The notes below the pieces were generated by a model. The model worked only from the letters and a program-made list of their open reading frames with translations. It had not been told where the DNA came from and did not search any database. A DNA stretch of 64,000 bases from Peptostreptococcaceae bacterium (GTDB taxonomy: Bacteria; Bacillota; Clostridia; Peptostreptococcales; Peptostreptococcaceae): the NCBI GenBank assembly GCA_025210335.1, contig JAOARY010000019.1:1-64000 (forward strand), written 5' to 3'. This document shows positions 16,725-24,992 of the stretch, piece after piece. A program made the translations under genes and the position numbers. Position 1 is the first letter of the stretch. Each line of letters starts with the position of its first letter.

Positions 16725-17408
16725 TTATTCTTGATTTAAAATATCATTTAATTTATCTACATCAAGAAGCTTAAAATTATTTTTATTAAAATCAATAATA
16801 TGATTTTTTTTCATTGAGGATAACTCTCTTGAAAGTGCAGATCTATTAACACCTAAATAATTAGCAAGTTCTTCTCTATTAAATGGAATTTTTATTTCTA
16901 ATTTATCATCAAAGCCAAGTTCAGATACTAAATAAAATGCAAGTTTTTGCTTTGTACTTTTTTTAGTAATACAATTTATTCTTTGGTTTAACATTATATT
17001 TTTTCGAGCTGTCAATTTAAGTAGATTTTCTATAATTTGATTATGAAAATCACAATTATTTTTACAAGTAGATTTAAGACCATCAAAATCCAAAAGTAAT
17101 ATCTTGCTATCTTTTGGCACAAATACAGATACAGGATAATATGAAATATCAGCTATTGCAAAGGATTCGCCGAATATATGATTTTTCTCTATATTTGCAA
17201 TCAATGTTTTATTTCCAAGAATATCTTCTTTTATTATATTTACTTGCCCTTGTATAACAATCCCCATATATTTTGGTTTATCTCCTGCATGCCAAACAAA
17301 AGAATTTTTTTTATATTCTTTTATTTTTGCATTAAGACATTTTAGTACAGAACTTATTTCCCCTTCGGTTAAATTCTCAAATAATTTGGATTTTATTTTA
17401 ATATTCAT
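16725..17408 (-). CDS. Crp/Fnr-family regulator divergent from hcp
   Basis: The 227-aa protein has an N-terminal cyclic-nucleotide-binding-like domain (NSFVWHAGDKPKYMGIVIQG, ANIEKNHIFGESFAIA) and a C-terminal Crp-type helix-turn-helix (FNREELANYLGVNRSALSRE). Crp/Fnr-type regulators next to hcp in anaerobes (HcpR-like) commonly sense nitrosative stress and control hybrid-cluster protein. Cysteines are few (KCLN, KSTCKNNCDF), so a 4Fe-4S cluster is not clearly supported. The start at 17408 follows AGGGTGAT; an upstream ATG lies inside a palindrome and is unlikely to be used. The target is inferred from the divergent gene. Confidence 0.85.
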   Translation of the reverse strand: MNIKIKSKLFENLTEGEISSVLKCLNAKIKEYKKNSFVWHAGDKPKYMGIVIQGQVNIIKEDILGNKTLIANIEKNHIFGESFAIADISYYPVSVFVPKDSKILLLDFDGLKSTCKNNCDFHNQIIENLLKLTARKNIMLNQRINCITKKSTKQKLAFYLVSELGFDDKLEIKIPFNREELANYLGVNRSALSRELSSMKKNHIIDFNKNNFKLLDVDKLNDILNQE

Positions 17409-17422
17409 ATAATCACCCTTTT

Positions 17423-17436
17423 GTTGCATATGCAAC
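17423..17436. promoter_or_regulatory. Perfect palindrome, candidate operator of the Crp-like regulator
   Basis: GTTGCATATGCAAC is a 14-bp perfect palindrome 15 bp before the regulator start codon. Position and symmetry suit autoregulation by the dimeric Crp/Fnr protein. I found no second copy immediately ahead of hcp. Confidence 0.55.
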
Positions 17437-17698
17437 CGATTTTTATGATTTATTATAATACAATGAATTTAGAAATGCAAAACTTATATTAAAAAATTAA
17501 ATTAATGACTATTTATTATTATTTAGGGAATAATAATTGTTAGGTATCTTTATTTCACAAAAAATGATTATTTGCACAATAAATACCCATAAATTTTATT
17601 ATTTGATAGTTAATTAATATTTTAAATGAATTTTATTTATATAAGTATTTTAAAGTACATAGATTTAAAATATTTATAAAAAACTAGGAGGGGTAAAA

Positions 17699-19348
17699 TT
17701 GGAAAAAATGTTTTGTTATCAATGTCAAGAAAATGCTGGGAATAAGGGATGTCAAAAGATAGGTGTATGTGGTAAAAAACCTGAAACTGCAAATTTACAA
17801 GATGTTTTAGTTTATTCTTTAAAAGGAATAGCTTATTTAGTAAATCAAGCAAAGAAAAATAATATGGATATAAAAGATGCAAATTTATTTACATTAGAAA
17901 GTCTTTTTATGACTATAACTAATGCAAATTTTGATGATGATAGATTTGTAGATACTATAAATGAATCTGTAAAATTAAGAAATGATATAAAAGCAAAATT
18001 AGAATCAAATAATATTGATTTTGATAACTCTTTAGATATTATAAATTTTGAAGCTGGAACTAAAGAAGAACTTTACAAAAAGAGTGAAAGTGATTTAATA
18101 GGTGTATTAGCAACGAAAGATGAAGATAAAAGATCTCTAAGAGAACTTGTTACTTACGGACTTAAAGGTCTTGCTGCTTACTATGTTCATGCAAGTAATT
18201 TAGATAAAAATAATGAAGAGATATTTGAATTTGTAAATAGAGCTTTGGCATCTTTAATAGATGATAGTTTATCTGTTGATGACTTGGTTTCACTTACTTT
18301 AGAAACTGGTAAATTTGGTGTGGATACTATGGCTTTATTAGATGAAGCAAATACATCAAAATACGGAAATCCAGAAATAACTAAAGTTAATATAGGTGTT
18401 AGAAATAATCCAGCAATACTTATATCAGGACATGATTTAAATGATTTAGAAATGTTACTTGAACAAACAAAAGGTACTGGAGTAGATGTATATACTCATA
18501 GTGAAATGTTACCAGCACATTATTATCCAGCATTTAAAAAATATGATAATTTTGTAGGTAATTACGGTAATGCTTGGTGGAAACAAAGAGAAGAATTTAA
18601 GACTTTTAATGGTCCAATATTATTTACAACTAACTGTATAGTTCCTCCAACTGACGACTTAATAAGACAAAGAATATTTACAACTGGTAGTGCAGGATTC
18701 CCTAATTGTAAGCATATCATAGAAAAAGATGGCAAAAAAGATTTTAGTGAAATAATTAAATTAGCTAAGGAATTAGATTCACCAACAGAAATAGAAACAG
18801 GTGAAATAGTAGGTGGATTTGCACATGCTCAAGTATTTGCTTTAGCAGATAAAGTTATTGAAGCTGTTAAATCAGGTGCTATAAAGAAATTCTTTGTAAT
18901 GGCTGGTTGTGATGGAAGAATGAAGTCAAGAGATTATTATACTCAGTTTGCTAATGAACTTCCAAAGGATACAGTAATATTAACAGCTGGTTGTGCAAAA
19001 TATAGATATAATAAATTGAACTTAGGTGATATTGGTGGAATACCTAGAGTATTGGATGCAGGTCAATGTAATGATTCATATTCTTTAGCAGTTATAGCAC
19101 TAAAATTAAAAGAAGTGTTTGAACTTGAAGATGTAAATGAACTTCCAATAGCATATAATATTGCTTGGTATGAACAAAAGGCTGTAATAGTACTTCTTGC
19201 ATTATTATATCTTGGAGTAAAAAATATTCACTTAGGGCCAACTCTTCCTGCATTCTTATCACCAAATGTAGCTAATGTACTAGTTGAGAATTTTGGAATA
19301 CAAGGGATTACTAATGTAGAAGAAGATCTAAAGATATTTTTAGGTTAA
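17699..19348 (+). CDS. hcp: Hydroxylamine reductase / hybrid-cluster protein
   Basis: The 549-aa protein has the N-terminal cluster motif C-x2-C-x8-C-x5-C (Cys6, 9, 18, 24). The C-terminal hybrid-cluster ligands include [28 protein letters not shown] and the AWYEQKAV region. Hcp acts on nitric oxide and hydroxylamine and protects anaerobes from reactive nitrogen species. The TTG start lies 5 nt after AGGAGGGG; an internal ATG three codons later is too far from it. It is divergent from a Crp/Fnr-like gene and follows the oxidative-defence cluster. All ligand motifs seem intact. Confidence 0.95.
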   Translation: MEKMFCYQCQENAGNKGCQKIGVCGKKPETANLQDVLVYSLKGIAYLVNQAKKNNMDIKDANLFTLESLFMTITNANFDDDRFVDTINESVKLRNDIKAKLESNNIDFDNSLDIINFEAGTKEELYKKSESDLIGVLATKDEDKRSLRELVTYGLKGLAAYYVHASNLDKNNEEIFEFVNRALASLIDDSLSVDDLVSLTLETGKFGVDTMALLDEANTSKYGNPEITKVNIGVRNNPAILISGHDLNDLEMLLEQTKGTGVDVYTHSEMLPAHYYPAFKKYDNFVGNYGNAWWKQREEFKTFNGPILFTTNCIVPPTDDLIRQRIFTTGSAGFPNCKHIIEKDGKKDFSEIIKLAKELDSPTEIETGEIVGGFAHAQVFALADKVIEAVKSGAIKKFFVMAGCDGRMKSRDYYTQFANELPKDTVILTAGCAKYRYNKLNLGDIGGIPRVLDAGQCNDSYSLAVIALKLKEVFELEDVNELPIAYNIAWYEQKAVIVLLALLYLGVKNIHLGPTLPAFLSPNVANVLVENFGIQGITNVEEDLKIFLG

Positions 19349-19367
19349 TCAATAAAGAATAGTTATA

Positions 19368-19479
19368 AAAAAATAGAGCTTTTGATTAAGAAATTTAGCT
19401 ACAATATACTATGTTAGAAATTAAAAATAAACACAGTATATTGTAGCATTTTTTCTTAGTTTAATAGCTCTATTTTTAT
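19368..19479. terminator. Long two-stem hairpin terminator after hcp (family member 2)
   Basis: Outer stem AATAGAGCT with AGCTCTATT, a middle TAAGAAA/TTTCTTA pairing, and an inner stem GCTACAATATACT (19398-19410) with AGTATATTGTAGC (19435-19447). The layout matches the hairpin at 16616. Confidence 0.78.
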
Positions 19480-19496
19480 TTTTGATTAATATCGTT

Positions 19497-19577
19497 ATAT
19501 ATACTTATGACTTTAGTCGTGAGAGTTTTACCATATTCGCCGTAAAGCCCCCGAATTTATTCGTGGGGAGTGTCAAA
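19497..19577 (+). mobile_element. Possible IS200/IS605-type end or omega-RNA scaffold remnant
   Basis: This stretch is more GC-rich than its surroundings. It holds two compact hairpins: GACT-TT-AGTC at 19509-19518 and CCCCCGAAT-TT-ATTCGTGGGG at about 19547-19567, followed by GAGTGTCAAA. Such foldback ends with a final GTCAA-like sequence resemble right ends of IS200/IS605 elements, whose 3' part doubles as the TnpB guide-RNA scaffold. No transposase or tnpB is present. It could be a solo palindromic remnant. Recognition is from pattern only. The rest of 19578-19730 is gene-free. Confidence 0.4.
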
Positions 19578-19730
19578 TAAGTATTTTATAAATGATAAAG
19601 TTACAATAATCTTAAAATTATTAAAAAAATTTCAAAATTATTGAAAGTCAAAAAAATTGGTGATAGTATGTAATTATATTGTTTTTAAGTAATTATTTAA
19701 AATAAAATTCTATAATAGAAAGGGGCTATT

Positions 19731-20384
19731 ATGAAAAAATTATTAGTATTTCTATCTATATTTTTGATTTTTACTTCGATTAGTTTTGCAGATACTAAAA
19801 TATCTCTATTTTCAAAATATAATAATCAAAAAATCTTAAATATAAAAGAAGAACAAGATGAAGCGAGATTAGAATTTTTGAGGATTTATTTTTATGATTC
19901 GTCTTATGTAGATGAATATAATTATGAATTTGATAAGGATGTTAATAAGTATTTCTTAGAAGAACATATAAAGCAAAAACAAGTTACTGAAAGTAAAGTA
20001 GTAATAGAAAATAAGGAATATATACTTTTAACAACTAAATATAAGGATTTTGAATTAGTAGATATAAGATTAATAGATAATAAATTAAATGTATTTTTGA
20101 AGGATTTAAGATATTTTGTAGAAGATGATTATATATTAAAGAATGGTTCTTATTATGTATCAAATGATTTACCAACTATAAATAAATTAAATGAATATAT
20201 AGTTATAGATAATATTAAATACATATCTTTTTATAAGTATTATGAAGATAAAGATATAATTTATTATAATTTTGAATCCAAAAATAAAGAAGAAAGACTT
20301 AGGGTATATTCAAAGAATCAAAAAGAAACCTATGTTAGAGATGTAAAATTAATAAATGGATTTTATTATATCAAATCAGAATAA
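19731..20384 (+). CDS. Secreted protein of unknown function
   Basis: The 217-aa protein has a signal peptide (MKKLLVFLSIFLIFTSISFA) and a mature part rich in Tyr, Lys, Asp and Glu. It alternates short beta-like segments (KVVIENKEYILLTTKYKDF, YIVIDNIKYISFYKYYEDK). I do not recognise a family. The repeated pattern of short strands suggests a small beta-sheet domain, perhaps akin to copper-amine-oxidase N-terminal-like stalk domains, but without convincing motifs. It has a good AAAGGGG site. Two small membrane protein genes follow in the same direction at 17-19 bp, forming a likely three-gene operon. Confidence 0.65.
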   Translation: MKKLLVFLSIFLIFTSISFADTKISLFSKYNNQKILNIKEEQDEARLEFLRIYFYDSSYVDEYNYEFDKDVNKYFLEEHIKQKQVTESKVVIENKEYILLTTKYKDFELVDIRLIDNKLNVFLKDLRYFVEDDYILKNGSYYVSNDLPTINKLNEYIVIDNIKYISFYKYYEDKDIIYYNFESKNKEERLRVYSKNQKETYVRDVKLINGFYYIKSE

Positions 20385-20401
20385 AAGGCAGGTTAAAAAT
20401 T

Positions 20402-20659
20402 ATGCAAAAGAAATTATATATGATACATAGGTTGGGAGTAGTTTTGTTTTTTGTTATGCAAATATTAGCATTAACATATTATAGTTCAAAGGCATCTTTA
20501 ATTAGTTTAATATCTTTGCCAGTTTTATTTATTTTGCTATATGGACATAAAAAAATTAAATATCAAAATCCATCTTTTGATAGAAATTTTGACAAGATAA
20601 CAATGACTATGGCGATTTTAGTATTAGCAATTATATTTTATCAAAGAGTAATTATGTAG
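20402..20659 (+). CDS. Small membrane protein, unknown
   Basis: 85 aa with about three hydrophobic segments (LGVVLFFVMQILALTYY, LISLISLPVLFILLYG, MTMAILVLAIIFYQ). Start at ATG after AGGCAGG, 17 bp downstream of the secreted protein gene. No family recognised. It is probably cotranscribed with its neighbours on both sides. Confidence 0.6.
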   Translation: MQKKLYMIHRLGVVLFFVMQILALTYYSSKASLISLISLPVLFILLYGHKKIKYQNPSFDRNFDKITMTMAILVLAIIFYQRVIM

Positions 20660-20678
20660 ATATTAATAGGAGTTTGAT

Positions 20679-20957
20679 ATGCAGATAAATTCAAAATTCA
20701 AGATAAGTAAATTAGCTATAATAATTGTACTTTTAAGTATTTTTATCCCCAGCTATAGGTCTTTTGAAGATTGTTTTTCTTTTGGTTATCCGTTTAGTTT
20801 TTTAACGATATATCATAGTATTCTTAATATGAAAGCAAACCAAACTTTATTACAATTTATATCAATAAATATTATTAATTTATTTTTAGATTTTTATATT
20901 GTGAATTTTGTTATCAATTTTATCAAAAACAAAGTATTAATACGAAAAGTAAGTTAA
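20679..20957 (+). CDS. Small membrane protein, unknown
   Basis: 92 aa with two or three hydrophobic stretches (LAIIIVLLSIFIPSYRSF and ISINIINLFLDFYIVNFV) and a basic C-terminus. ATG follows TAGGAG. It is the last gene of the plus-strand group and faces two small minus-strand membrane protein genes across a hairpin. No family recognised. Confidence 0.55.
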   Translation: MQINSKFKISKLAIIIVLLSIFIPSYRSFEDCFSFGYPFSFLTIYHSILNMKANQTLLQFISINIINLFLDFYIVNFVINFIKNKVLIRKVS

Positions 20958-20964
20958 ATATTTT

Positions 20965-20993
20965 AAGAACGTAAATTTATTATTTACGTTCTT
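20965..20993. terminator. Bidirectional terminator within converging small genes
   Basis: AAGAACGTAAAT pairs perfectly with ATTTACGTTCTT around TTATT. The stop codon of the minus-strand gene lies inside the stem. Confidence 0.75.
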
Positions 20994-21190
20994 TCTTTTA
21001 AAAAATGATAAAACTGAATAAAAATATTGAGCATATTTGGAATTATAACTATATAAATATTGTGAAAATTAAAAATTTGACAAATGATATAAGTAAATAC
21101 AAGTGAAGAGAGCAGGAATTGTATTTCATGAGGAGTTCTTTTACGATTATATTTAGAATAATCTTTTAATAATTTAAAAAATTTAATCAT
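20984..21190 (-). CDS. Small membrane protein, paralogue of the next gene upstream
   Basis: 68 aa from the ATG at 21190, which has AAAGGA upstream; an ATG 18 bp earlier overlaps the previous gene and lacks a site. It begins MIKFFKLLKDYSKYNRKRTP and has two hydrophobic segments before FYHFLKERT. Its start, central part and YHFLK tail align with the 85-aa neighbour, so the two are a tandem duplicate pair. Function unknown. Confidence 0.6.
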   Translation of the reverse strand: MIKFFKLLKDYSKYNRKRTPHEIQFLLSSLVFTYIICQIFNFHNIYIVIIPNMLNIFIQFYHFLKERT

Positions 21191-21204
21191 AGTTTTAAAT
21201 CCTT

Positions 21205-21462
21205 TCATTTATTATTAATATCATTATGCTGTGTATTTTTTTTATCCTTTAAAAAATGGTATAAAGAAATAAGTAATTTAACAGCTATTGAAGTTGACAA
21301 AATTAAGAAAACATAAACATTATATATATTAAGAACAATAAAGAGATAATACATAAGAAAAGCAGAAACTAAAAAAGAAAAACATATAATACATATTTCT
21401 TTTAAAGTCCATTCGTGCTTGTAATTGTTAAATTTTTTTACTGCTCTAAATAACTTAATCAT
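21205..21462 (-). CDS. Small membrane protein, paralogue of the next gene downstream
   Basis: 85 aa, starting MIKLFRAVKKFNNYKHEWTL, with two hydrophobic segments (ICIICFSFLVSAFLMYYLF, VYVFLILSTSIAVKLLI) and the shared LYHFLKDK tail. A strong AGGAGG precedes the ATG. It forms a two-gene operon with its smaller paralogue. Layout (basic N-terminus, two helices, charged tail) would fit a holin-like or signalling membrane peptide but nothing specific is recognised. Confidence 0.6.
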   Translation of the reverse strand: MIKLFRAVKKFNNYKHEWTLKEICIICFSFLVSAFLMYYLFIVLNIYNVYVFLILSTSIAVKLLISLYHFLKDKKNTQHNDINNK

Positions 21463-21612
21463 AATTTCCTCCTTTCTTTAATTATTAAGATTATTATACC
21501 AAAAAAATAATCAAAAAATGCCATTAAAATAAAATTTAGTAAACGAAAAAACAATAAATATATTACAATTTAAATACTTTAATTACAAAAATATTAAAAA
21601 TTCTAAAAATTC

Positions 21613-21641
21613 TTGATATAAGGAAGATTAAAAAGTATAAT
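21613..21641 (+). promoter_or_regulatory. Sigma-A promoter of the MFS gene
   Basis: TTGATA (21613-21618) and a perfect TATAAT (21636-21641) are separated by 17 bp. The predicted start near 21648 leaves an about 80-nt leader that contains a hairpin with a T run. Confidence 0.8.
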
Positions 21642-21653
21642 AATAAAATCAAC

Positions 21654-21696
21654 AAAAGCTATAAGAATGTTTTTAGAGATTTTTTATAGCTTTTTT
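21654..21696 (+). promoter_or_regulatory. Leader hairpin with T run, possible attenuator
   Basis: AAAAGCTATAA (21654-21664) pairs with TTATAGCTTTT (21684-21694), followed by T residues, between the promoter and the MFS ribosome site. No gene ends here on the plus strand, so this is not an ordinary terminator. It may attenuate transcription of the pump. Confidence 0.5.
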
Positions 21697-21727
21697 ATAG
21701 TGATAAAAATAAAAATTGGGGGGATCT

Positions 21728-23005
21728 ATGTATAAGATTATTGATTATATTAAAAAAAATTATGGGGAATTACCAAGAAGTATTTATATTTTATTTATTT
21801 CAAGAGTCGTAAATAGAATTGGTGGATTTGTAGTTGCCTTTTTGGCTATATTTATGAAAAAATATTTATCTTGGGATGTAAAGCAAATATCTGAGTATAT
21901 TGCTTTATCAGGAGTGCTTGTTATGGTTGCACCCTTTATTGGAGGAAGTATAGCAGATAAAAGAGGGAGAAAAAATATTTATGTAATAGCAACTATTATA
22001 GGTTCATTTTGCTATATTTTTGCGGGATATTATTGTTTAGATAAACCTAAGCTTATCCCCGTATTTCTTATAATAGCTACATTTTGTCATTCAATGGTCT
22101 CGCCAATTAGTTCGGCAATGGTTGCAGATATATGCGAAGATGATATTCAAAGAAAAAGAGCATATGCACTTATATATTTAGGGATTAATGTTGGAACTGC
22201 AATAGGGCCAATGTTAGGTGGATTTTTGCTTGCAAATCACGTATCACTGTTTTTTTATGGAGATGCAATAACGACTTTGATTTCAATAACTTTAGTAATA
22301 TTATTTGTAAAAGAAACGAAATTAGATAAAGCGAAGATGAAAGAAGTTAAAGGTCATGAAAAATTAGAGGAAGGACATATATTTGATGTTCTTATAAAAA
22401 GACCTATATTACTCTTATTTGTTTTGTTTGCAATGCTAAATTCATTTATATATTCTCAATGTAGTTTTGCTTTACCACTTCAAATAACTAATTTTTTTGG
22501 TGATGCACAAGGTTCAAAATTTTATGGATTTATGATGAGTTTAAATGCTGTAATTGTTGTAGCTTTTACTATGTTTTTAACAGAACTTTTAAAGCACAAA
22601 AGAGCTATAAATAATATCGTTAAAGCTATGTTTTTAACGACATTAGGATTCTTTCTTTTAGCTTTTTCAAAAGATTATGTATTTATGTATGTCATATCAA
22701 CAATAATTTGGACTTTTGGTGAAATAATAATGACTACTAATAATAATATTTTCATAATGAGTATGACACCTGTTAATTTTAGAGGAAGATTTAATGCTGT
22801 TATTGGATTTGTAATGGGAACAGGAATTTTTTTGAGTCCCAAAATAATGAGCATTATAATTGATAGATATTCATTTGCTGTGTCTTGGTATGTAATCGGA
22901 TTTATTGGAACCATTGCGTTCTTTGGTATGATTTATATTTCTTATCTAGAAAAGAAAATGATGAAAGCTGATTTGGATAATGATATTAAGATAAAAGAAC
23001 TATAA
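21728..23005 (+). CDS. Major facilitator superfamily efflux transporter
   Basis: The 425-aa protein has twelve predicted membrane segments. The MFS loop motif is IADKRGRKNIYV between helices 2 and 3 (about residues 75-86), and motif C-like glycines lie in helix 5 (GINVGTAIGPMLGG). It resembles drug/H+ antiporters of the DHA1 type. ATG 21728 is chosen since GGGGGGA precedes it; an upstream TTG lies in that site. The promoter and leader hairpin suggest inducible expression. The substrate cannot be told. The stop codon lies in a 42-bp perfect palindrome shared as terminator with the next, convergent gene. Confidence 0.88.
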   Translation: MYKIIDYIKKNYGELPRSIYILFISRVVNRIGGFVVAFLAIFMKKYLSWDVKQISEYIALSGVLVMVAPFIGGSIADKRGRKNIYVIATIIGSFCYIFAGYYCLDKPKLIPVFLIIATFCHSMVSPISSAMVADICEDDIQRKRAYALIYLGINVGTAIGPMLGGFLLANHVSLFFYGDAITTLISITLVILFVKETKLDKAKMKEVKGHEKLEEGHIFDVLIKRPILLLFVLFAMLNSFIYSQCSFALPLQITNFFGDAQGSKFYGFMMSLNAVIVVAFTMFLTELLKHKRAINNIVKAMFLTTLGFFLLAFSKDYVFMYVISTIIWTFGEIIMTTNNNIFIMSMTPVNFRGRFNAVIGFVMGTGIFLSPKIMSIIIDRYSFAVSWYVIGFIGTIAFFGMIYISYLEKKMMKADLDNDIKIKEL

Positions 23006-23033
23006 AATAAATATTTATTTTATAGTTCTTTTA
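22992..23033. terminator. 42-bp perfect palindrome, bidirectional terminator
   Basis: Each 21-bp arm (22992-23012 and 23013-23033) is the exact complement of the other, with no loop, centred at 23012/23013. It contains the MFS stop codon and separates two convergent genes. Confidence 0.8.
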
Positions 23034-23052
23034 TAGTTTAGAGCATATATTA

Positions 23053-23751
23053 TTAATCTCTATCTCCAAAAATTCTTAATAAGAATAAGAATATGTTTAT
23101 AAAATCTAGATACAGTGATAATGCACCGATAATAGCTAAATTTCCACTTAATGATTCATCTTCATAACTTGCTATACTTAAATATTTAAGTTTTTGAGTA
23201 TCATATGCAACCAAGCCAATGAATAAAAATAACCCAAAATAAGTAACTACATAAGTTACAGCAGAACTTTGAAGTAAAAAATTAGCTAAACTAGCTATAA
23301 TTATTCCCATAAGTGCCATTGAAAATAATTTTGAGAATTTAGTAAGATCAGACTGTGTTTTAAATCCGATAAAAGACATTGTTAAAAATGTTACTGATGC
23401 TACTAAAAATGTAGATACTATAGAACTTGATGTATAAAGTTTAAATATATACGATAATGTAATTCCGTTTAAAATAGAATACAACACAAACATTGTAAAT
23501 GCTTTAGTACTATTCATTTTATATACATTTTTAGATAAATGTCTTACCATAAAAAATTCACCAATTATAAGTCCAAAAAATACTATTTTATTGCTATAAA
23601 TAGCATATAATAATAGTGGTGAATTTGAAACTATAAAGGCAAATAAAGCAGTTATAAGTAAAGCTAGTGACATATAACCAAAAACTTTATTTATAAAATT
23701 AATTTGAATATCTTCGATTTGTTCTTGTGATAAATATGAATTATGTTCCAT
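23053..23751 (-). CDS. Bax inhibitor-1/YccA-family membrane protein
   Basis: The 232-aa protein has seven hydrophobic segments and the family layout. The start contains INKVFGYMSLALLITALFAF, internal segments include VLYSILNGITLSYIF and GFKTQSDLTKFSKLF, and the conserved end is FIGLVAYDTQKLKYL ... GALSLYLDFINIFLFLLRIFG. Bacterial members act as pH-sensitive calcium leak channels or modulate FtsH. The start follows GGAGGAG. It is monocistronic. A second, more distant relative is at 31546-32283. Confidence 0.92.
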   Translation of the reverse strand: MEHNSYLSQEQIEDIQINFINKVFGYMSLALLITALFAFIVSNSPLLLYAIYSNKIVFFGLIIGEFFMVRHLSKNVYKMNSTKAFTMFVLYSILNGITLSYIFKLYTSSSIVSTFLVASVTFLTMSFIGFKTQSDLTKFSKLFSMALMGIIIASLANFLLQSSAVTYVVTYFGLFLFIGLVAYDTQKLKYLSIASYEDESLSGNLAIIGALSLYLDFINIFLFLLRIFGDRD

Positions 23752-24130
23752 ATTAATCTCCTCCCTAAATATAATATTTAATTATTTGACTTTGATATTC
23801 TAACATATTTTTTGTTCATCTTAAATATAATCTATATAGATATTTAAATTTTAATGCTTTTGTAATAATTTTGAAATAAAATTTCTAAGACTTTTGAATT
23901 ATTATATTCCTTTAGACTTTAATTTTTTAAATTCTTTTGCTGATTTTAAATGTATATCAACTATTTAAAAAGAAAAATATAATAAAATTGAAAAAATAAT
24001 ATCTATTGAAAAAAATAAAGTTTTATGTAAGAATTTAAACGTTGGGTAGTATCTTATGAACTACACCTTTTTTATATAAAAAGATTTTATTTAGATAAAT
24101 CAATTGTCTATCAAAAGAAGGCAAATTGAG
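23752..24130. other. Gene-free spacer before the pantothenate genes
   Basis: About 380 bp, extremely AT-rich. No riboswitch-like structure, ORF with ribosome site or repeat was recognised. It presumably contains the divergent promoters of the Bax-inhibitor gene and the pantothenate operon. Confidence 0.4.
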
Positions 24131-24976
24131 GTGATAAAAATAAATATAGGCTTTTTAGGTGCAGGAAAAGTAGCTTTTTCGATTGGAAAATACATATCTT
24201 TAAATAAAGAATGTAATATTTCCTATTATTCAAAAGACTATAAAGATGCAGTAAAAGCAAGTACGTTTGTAGGTGGTAAAGCTTATAAAGACATAAATAC
24301 CTTTGTAAAGGATAATGGTCTTTTATTTATTACTACAAATGATTCAAATATTTTAAATGCTTATTTAAGTATCAAGGATTATCTAAAGAATATCAAAAAA
24401 GATAAAATAATATGCCATTGTAGCGGAGTTTTATCGAGTAAAATCTTTTTTAAAAAAGACATAAGTTCTAATTTGTATTTCTATACTATCCATCCTATAT
24501 ATCCATTTTCCACAAAATTTGATTCATACAATTTAAAAGATGTTTATTTTACTATCGAAGGGGATTTAAAATACCTAGATTTTTTATGCAATTATTTTAA
24601 ATCAATGAATACTAATATTAAGGTGATAGATTCAAATAATAAAGAAAAATATCATCTAAGCTGTGTTATATGCTCAAATTTAATAATTCCTCTTATAAAC
24701 AAAAGTCTAAAATATTTAAAAAATATAGGTTTTGGTGAAGAAGAAGCATTAAATTGTTTAAAGCCACTTATAAATACGAATATAAATAATTTATTTGAAA
24801 AAGGCATTAATAAAAGTATAACAGGGCCAGCGAGTAGAAAAGATTTTGAGACTTTAAACAAACATCTAAATATAATAAATACAAGTGATTTTAATATATA
24901 CAAAGATTTGACTTTGGAGATTTTTGATATATTAAATATCAAATTTGATGAATCTAAATTTGAGGTTAAGGATTAG
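24131..24976 (+). CDS. panG: Rossmann-like/DUF2520 protein, probable PanG-type ketopantoate reductase
   Basis: The 281-aa protein begins with an NADP-binding Rossmann motif (INIGFLGAGKVAFSIG). It continues with the DUF2520 pattern: LLFITTNDSNI, IICHCSGVLSS, TIHPIYPFS, and a C-terminal helical domain ending near TGPASRKDFETLNKHL. Proteins of this family (PanG, described in Francisella, with relatives reported in clostridia) replace PanE and reduce ketopantoate to pantoate. Its place directly ahead of panB, panC and panD, with no panE seen, supports that role. GTG 24131 follows AGAAGG; the in-frame TTG at 24104 lacks a site. The symbol is by analogy. Confidence 0.75.
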   Translation: MIKINIGFLGAGKVAFSIGKYISLNKECNISYYSKDYKDAVKASTFVGGKAYKDINTFVKDNGLLFITTNDSNILNAYLSIKDYLKNIKKDKIICHCSGVLSSKIFFKKDISSNLYFYTIHPIYPFSTKFDSYNLKDVYFTIEGDLKYLDFLCNYFKSMNTNIKVIDSNNKEKYHLSCVICSNLIIPLINKSLKYLKNIGFGEEEALNCLKPLINTNINNLFEKGINKSITGPASRKDFETLNKHLNIINTSDFNIYKDLTLEIFDILNIKFDESKFEVKD

Positions 24977-24992
24977 TGATGGGAGGGTTAAT

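Noticed and set aside
17427..17437. ATG inside the palindrome as start of the Crp-like gene
   Set aside because: It has no ribosome site, whereas the ATG at 17408 follows AGGGTGAT.
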